From the NCBI GenBank assembly GCA_004322045.1, contig SCRN01000012.1, positions 1-64,000 on the forward strand: a stretch of DNA of 64,000 nt, written 5' to 3'. Below are positions 62,976 through 64,000 of this stretch, piece by piece; the stretch's first letter is position 1, and each line of letters opens with the position of its first letter. The notes below the pieces were generated by a model that was given only the letters and a program-made list of their open reading frames with translations, was not told where the DNA came from and searched no databases. Source of the stretch: Paraburkholderia sp. GTDB lineage: Bacteria; Pseudomonadota; Gammaproteobacteria; Burkholderiales; Burkholderiaceae. Made by a program: the position numbers and the translations under genes.

Positions 62976-64000
62976 TCAATCCGATGACGAATCCCCCGCC
63001 GCCGTATCGAGATCCGCCAGCCATTCGCGCCATACCGCCAGCAACGTCGCAATCACGAAAGGACCGATGAAGATGCCGATGAGACCGAATGCCAGCACGC
63101 CGCCCACGATGCCGAAGATCACGAGCAGGAACGGCATATGGCCCGAGCTGCTGATGACGAACGGACGAATGACGTTGTCGATCCAACTGACAGCCAGCGC
63201 ACCCCACAGCAGCAGGCCGACGCCGGGCCATAAATGGCCGCCGACGATCAAGGCAATCCCCGCCGGCGCCCATACGAGCGGCGTGCCGAACGGCAACAGC
63301 GCGGCCACGGCGGTCAGCATCGCGAGCAGCAAGGGAGCGGCGACGCCGGCCGCCCAGTACCCGATGCCTGCAAGCGACCCTTGCGCCGCAGCGGTCAACA
63401 CGATGCCTTGCACCACGGAACGACACACATCGCCGATAGCGGAGAGATAGGCGTCCAGGCGTTCGCCCAGATACGGCCTCAGCGAGCGCCTTACCTGATC
63501 GAGCACCGTCTCGCCGTCGCGATAGGCGAAAAACAACGTCAGGAGCGCGAAGCCGAACTTGACGACGTTGCGCCCCAAGCCGCCCGCAAACCGCGCCGCA
63601 TCGCCGATCCAGCGGTTGCCCCACTGCGTCAGTTGCGCGCGCAATAACGACGGCTCGTGCACGATCTCGTCCATCCAGGCTTGCAGCCACGCGCCTACCC
63701 ATGGCACTGACGCCACCGAGCGCGGCAACGAATCGTGCGCGTTCGCAAACCACGCCGCCATTTGCTTGAAAAACGAGACGGTCTCCCGCATGAGCGGCAT
63801 CGTCAGCAGCAGCATAGGAACGACCAAGCCGAGCGTGACGATCAACGTCATGACCAACGCCGAAAGCGATCGCCGGTTGCCGGTCACGCTACGCACCCCT
63901 TCGAATGCCGGCCAAGTCACGTAGGCGATGATGAAAGCCCACGCCACGGGGATCAGGAACGGCCGCAGGACGACGACGCCCAGCGTGAGGAGCCCGGTGA
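62976..64000 (-). CDS. AI-2E/PerM-family membrane transporter (5' end outside window)
   Basis: The frame is open to the window edge, so at least 340 residues are seen and the N-terminus is missing. It has multiple hydrophobic helices with a large central soluble part, and shows the AI-2E family segments WPAFEGVRSVTGNRRSLSAL, LLTLFFAYRDGETVLDQVRR, VQGIVLTAAAQGSLAGIGYW and GIFIGPFVIATLLAVWREWL near the end. Members export AI-2 or other small molecules, or act in Na/H balance. It is co-oriented with the cytochrome operon but upstream of its promoter region. Confidence 0.9.
   Translation of the reverse strand, partial: TGLLTLGVVVLRPFLIPVAWAFIIAYVTWPAFEGVRSVTGNRRSLSALVMTLIVTLGLVVPMLLLTMPLMRETVSFFKQMAAWFANAHDSLPRSVASVPWVGAWLQAWMDEIVHEPSLLRAQLTQWGNRWIGDAARFAGGLGRNVVKFGFALLTLFFAYRDGETVLDQVRRSLRPYLGERLDAYLSAIGDVCRSVVQGIVLTAAAQGSLAGIGYWAAGVAAPLLLAMLTAVAALLPFGTPLVWAPAGIALIVGGHLWPGVGLLLWGALAVSWIDNVIRPFVISSSGHMPFLLVIFGIVGGVLAFGLIGIFIGPFVIATLLAVWREWLADLDTAAGDSSSD

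Noticed and set aside
1-64000. Mobile element, prophage or genomic island
   Set aside because: No transposase, integrase, terminal repeats, tRNA attachment site or clear composition shift was seen.

Overview
The window is high-GC chromosomal DNA, dense with genes and with short intergenic gaps. Many start codons are GTG and many operon junctions are overlapping ATGA/GTGA. Gene content (dual aldehyde dehydrogenases, HcnABC/Oox-type oxidase, QseBC-type two-component system, SHP/DHC cytochromes, low-oxygen-type stress genes) points to a betaproteobacterium, most likely Burkholderiaceae (Paraburkholderia/Burkholderia/Trinickia-like). This placement is inference from content and style, not a database match. 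No tRNA, rRNA, insertion sequence, phage gene or CRISPR array was seen.

Layout. 1-4.0 kb: the 3' end of a hydantoinase B gene with a strong terminator, a Fic protein with a degenerate active-site motif, a double-HTH AraC regulator coupled to a glyoxalase-fold gene, an acetyltransferase remnant, a small P-loop kinase and a 12-unit octanucleotide repeat. 4.0-15.8 kb (minus strand): a long catabolic block with HAD dehalogenase, PuuB-like oxidase, a complete dipeptide/opine-type ABC importer, a three-subunit FAD/[2Fe-2S] amine or opine dehydrogenase, an AraC regulator and an AstE-like deacylase. Most genes from the permeases down to the AraC gene overlap by 4 bp. 16-24.5 kb: two aldehyde dehydrogenases, class III aminotransferase, Lrp regulator, GhrA-like reductase, tartrate dehydrogenase and a two-domain acetyltransferase, consistent with amine/polyamine degradation. 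24.6-31.8 kb: a sugar regulon with RbsACB-type ABC importer, divergent LacI regulator with two identical palindromic operators 103 bp apart, aldose dehydrogenase and sugar lactonase.

31.9-40.1 kb: a B3/B4-domain protein, then a D-amino-acid module (N-acyl-D-amino acid deacylase, LysR, DadA, amidase, MFS carrier). Three copies of one LysR-type T-N11-A palindrome lie in front of its three transcription units. 40.2-46.8 kb: IlvD, a 47-residue membrane peptide, a divergent pair of c-di-GMP enzymes and a LysE exporter. 46.8-54.8 kb: a P1B ATPase with a C-terminal hemerythrin domain, a tandem universal stress protein, GlgX, a solute-binding protein and a CDF metal exporter. Near-identical FNR-like palindromes precede the stress protein and the CDF gene.

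54.9-64 kb (minus strand): an almost uninterrupted run shp-dhc-cytochrome b-response regulator-histidine kinase-ABC ATPase-FtsX permease-membrane fusion protein, with a PmrA/QseB-like box ahead of the first gene. This links an oxygen-binding cytochrome module to an export system. The window ends inside an AI-2E-family permease.
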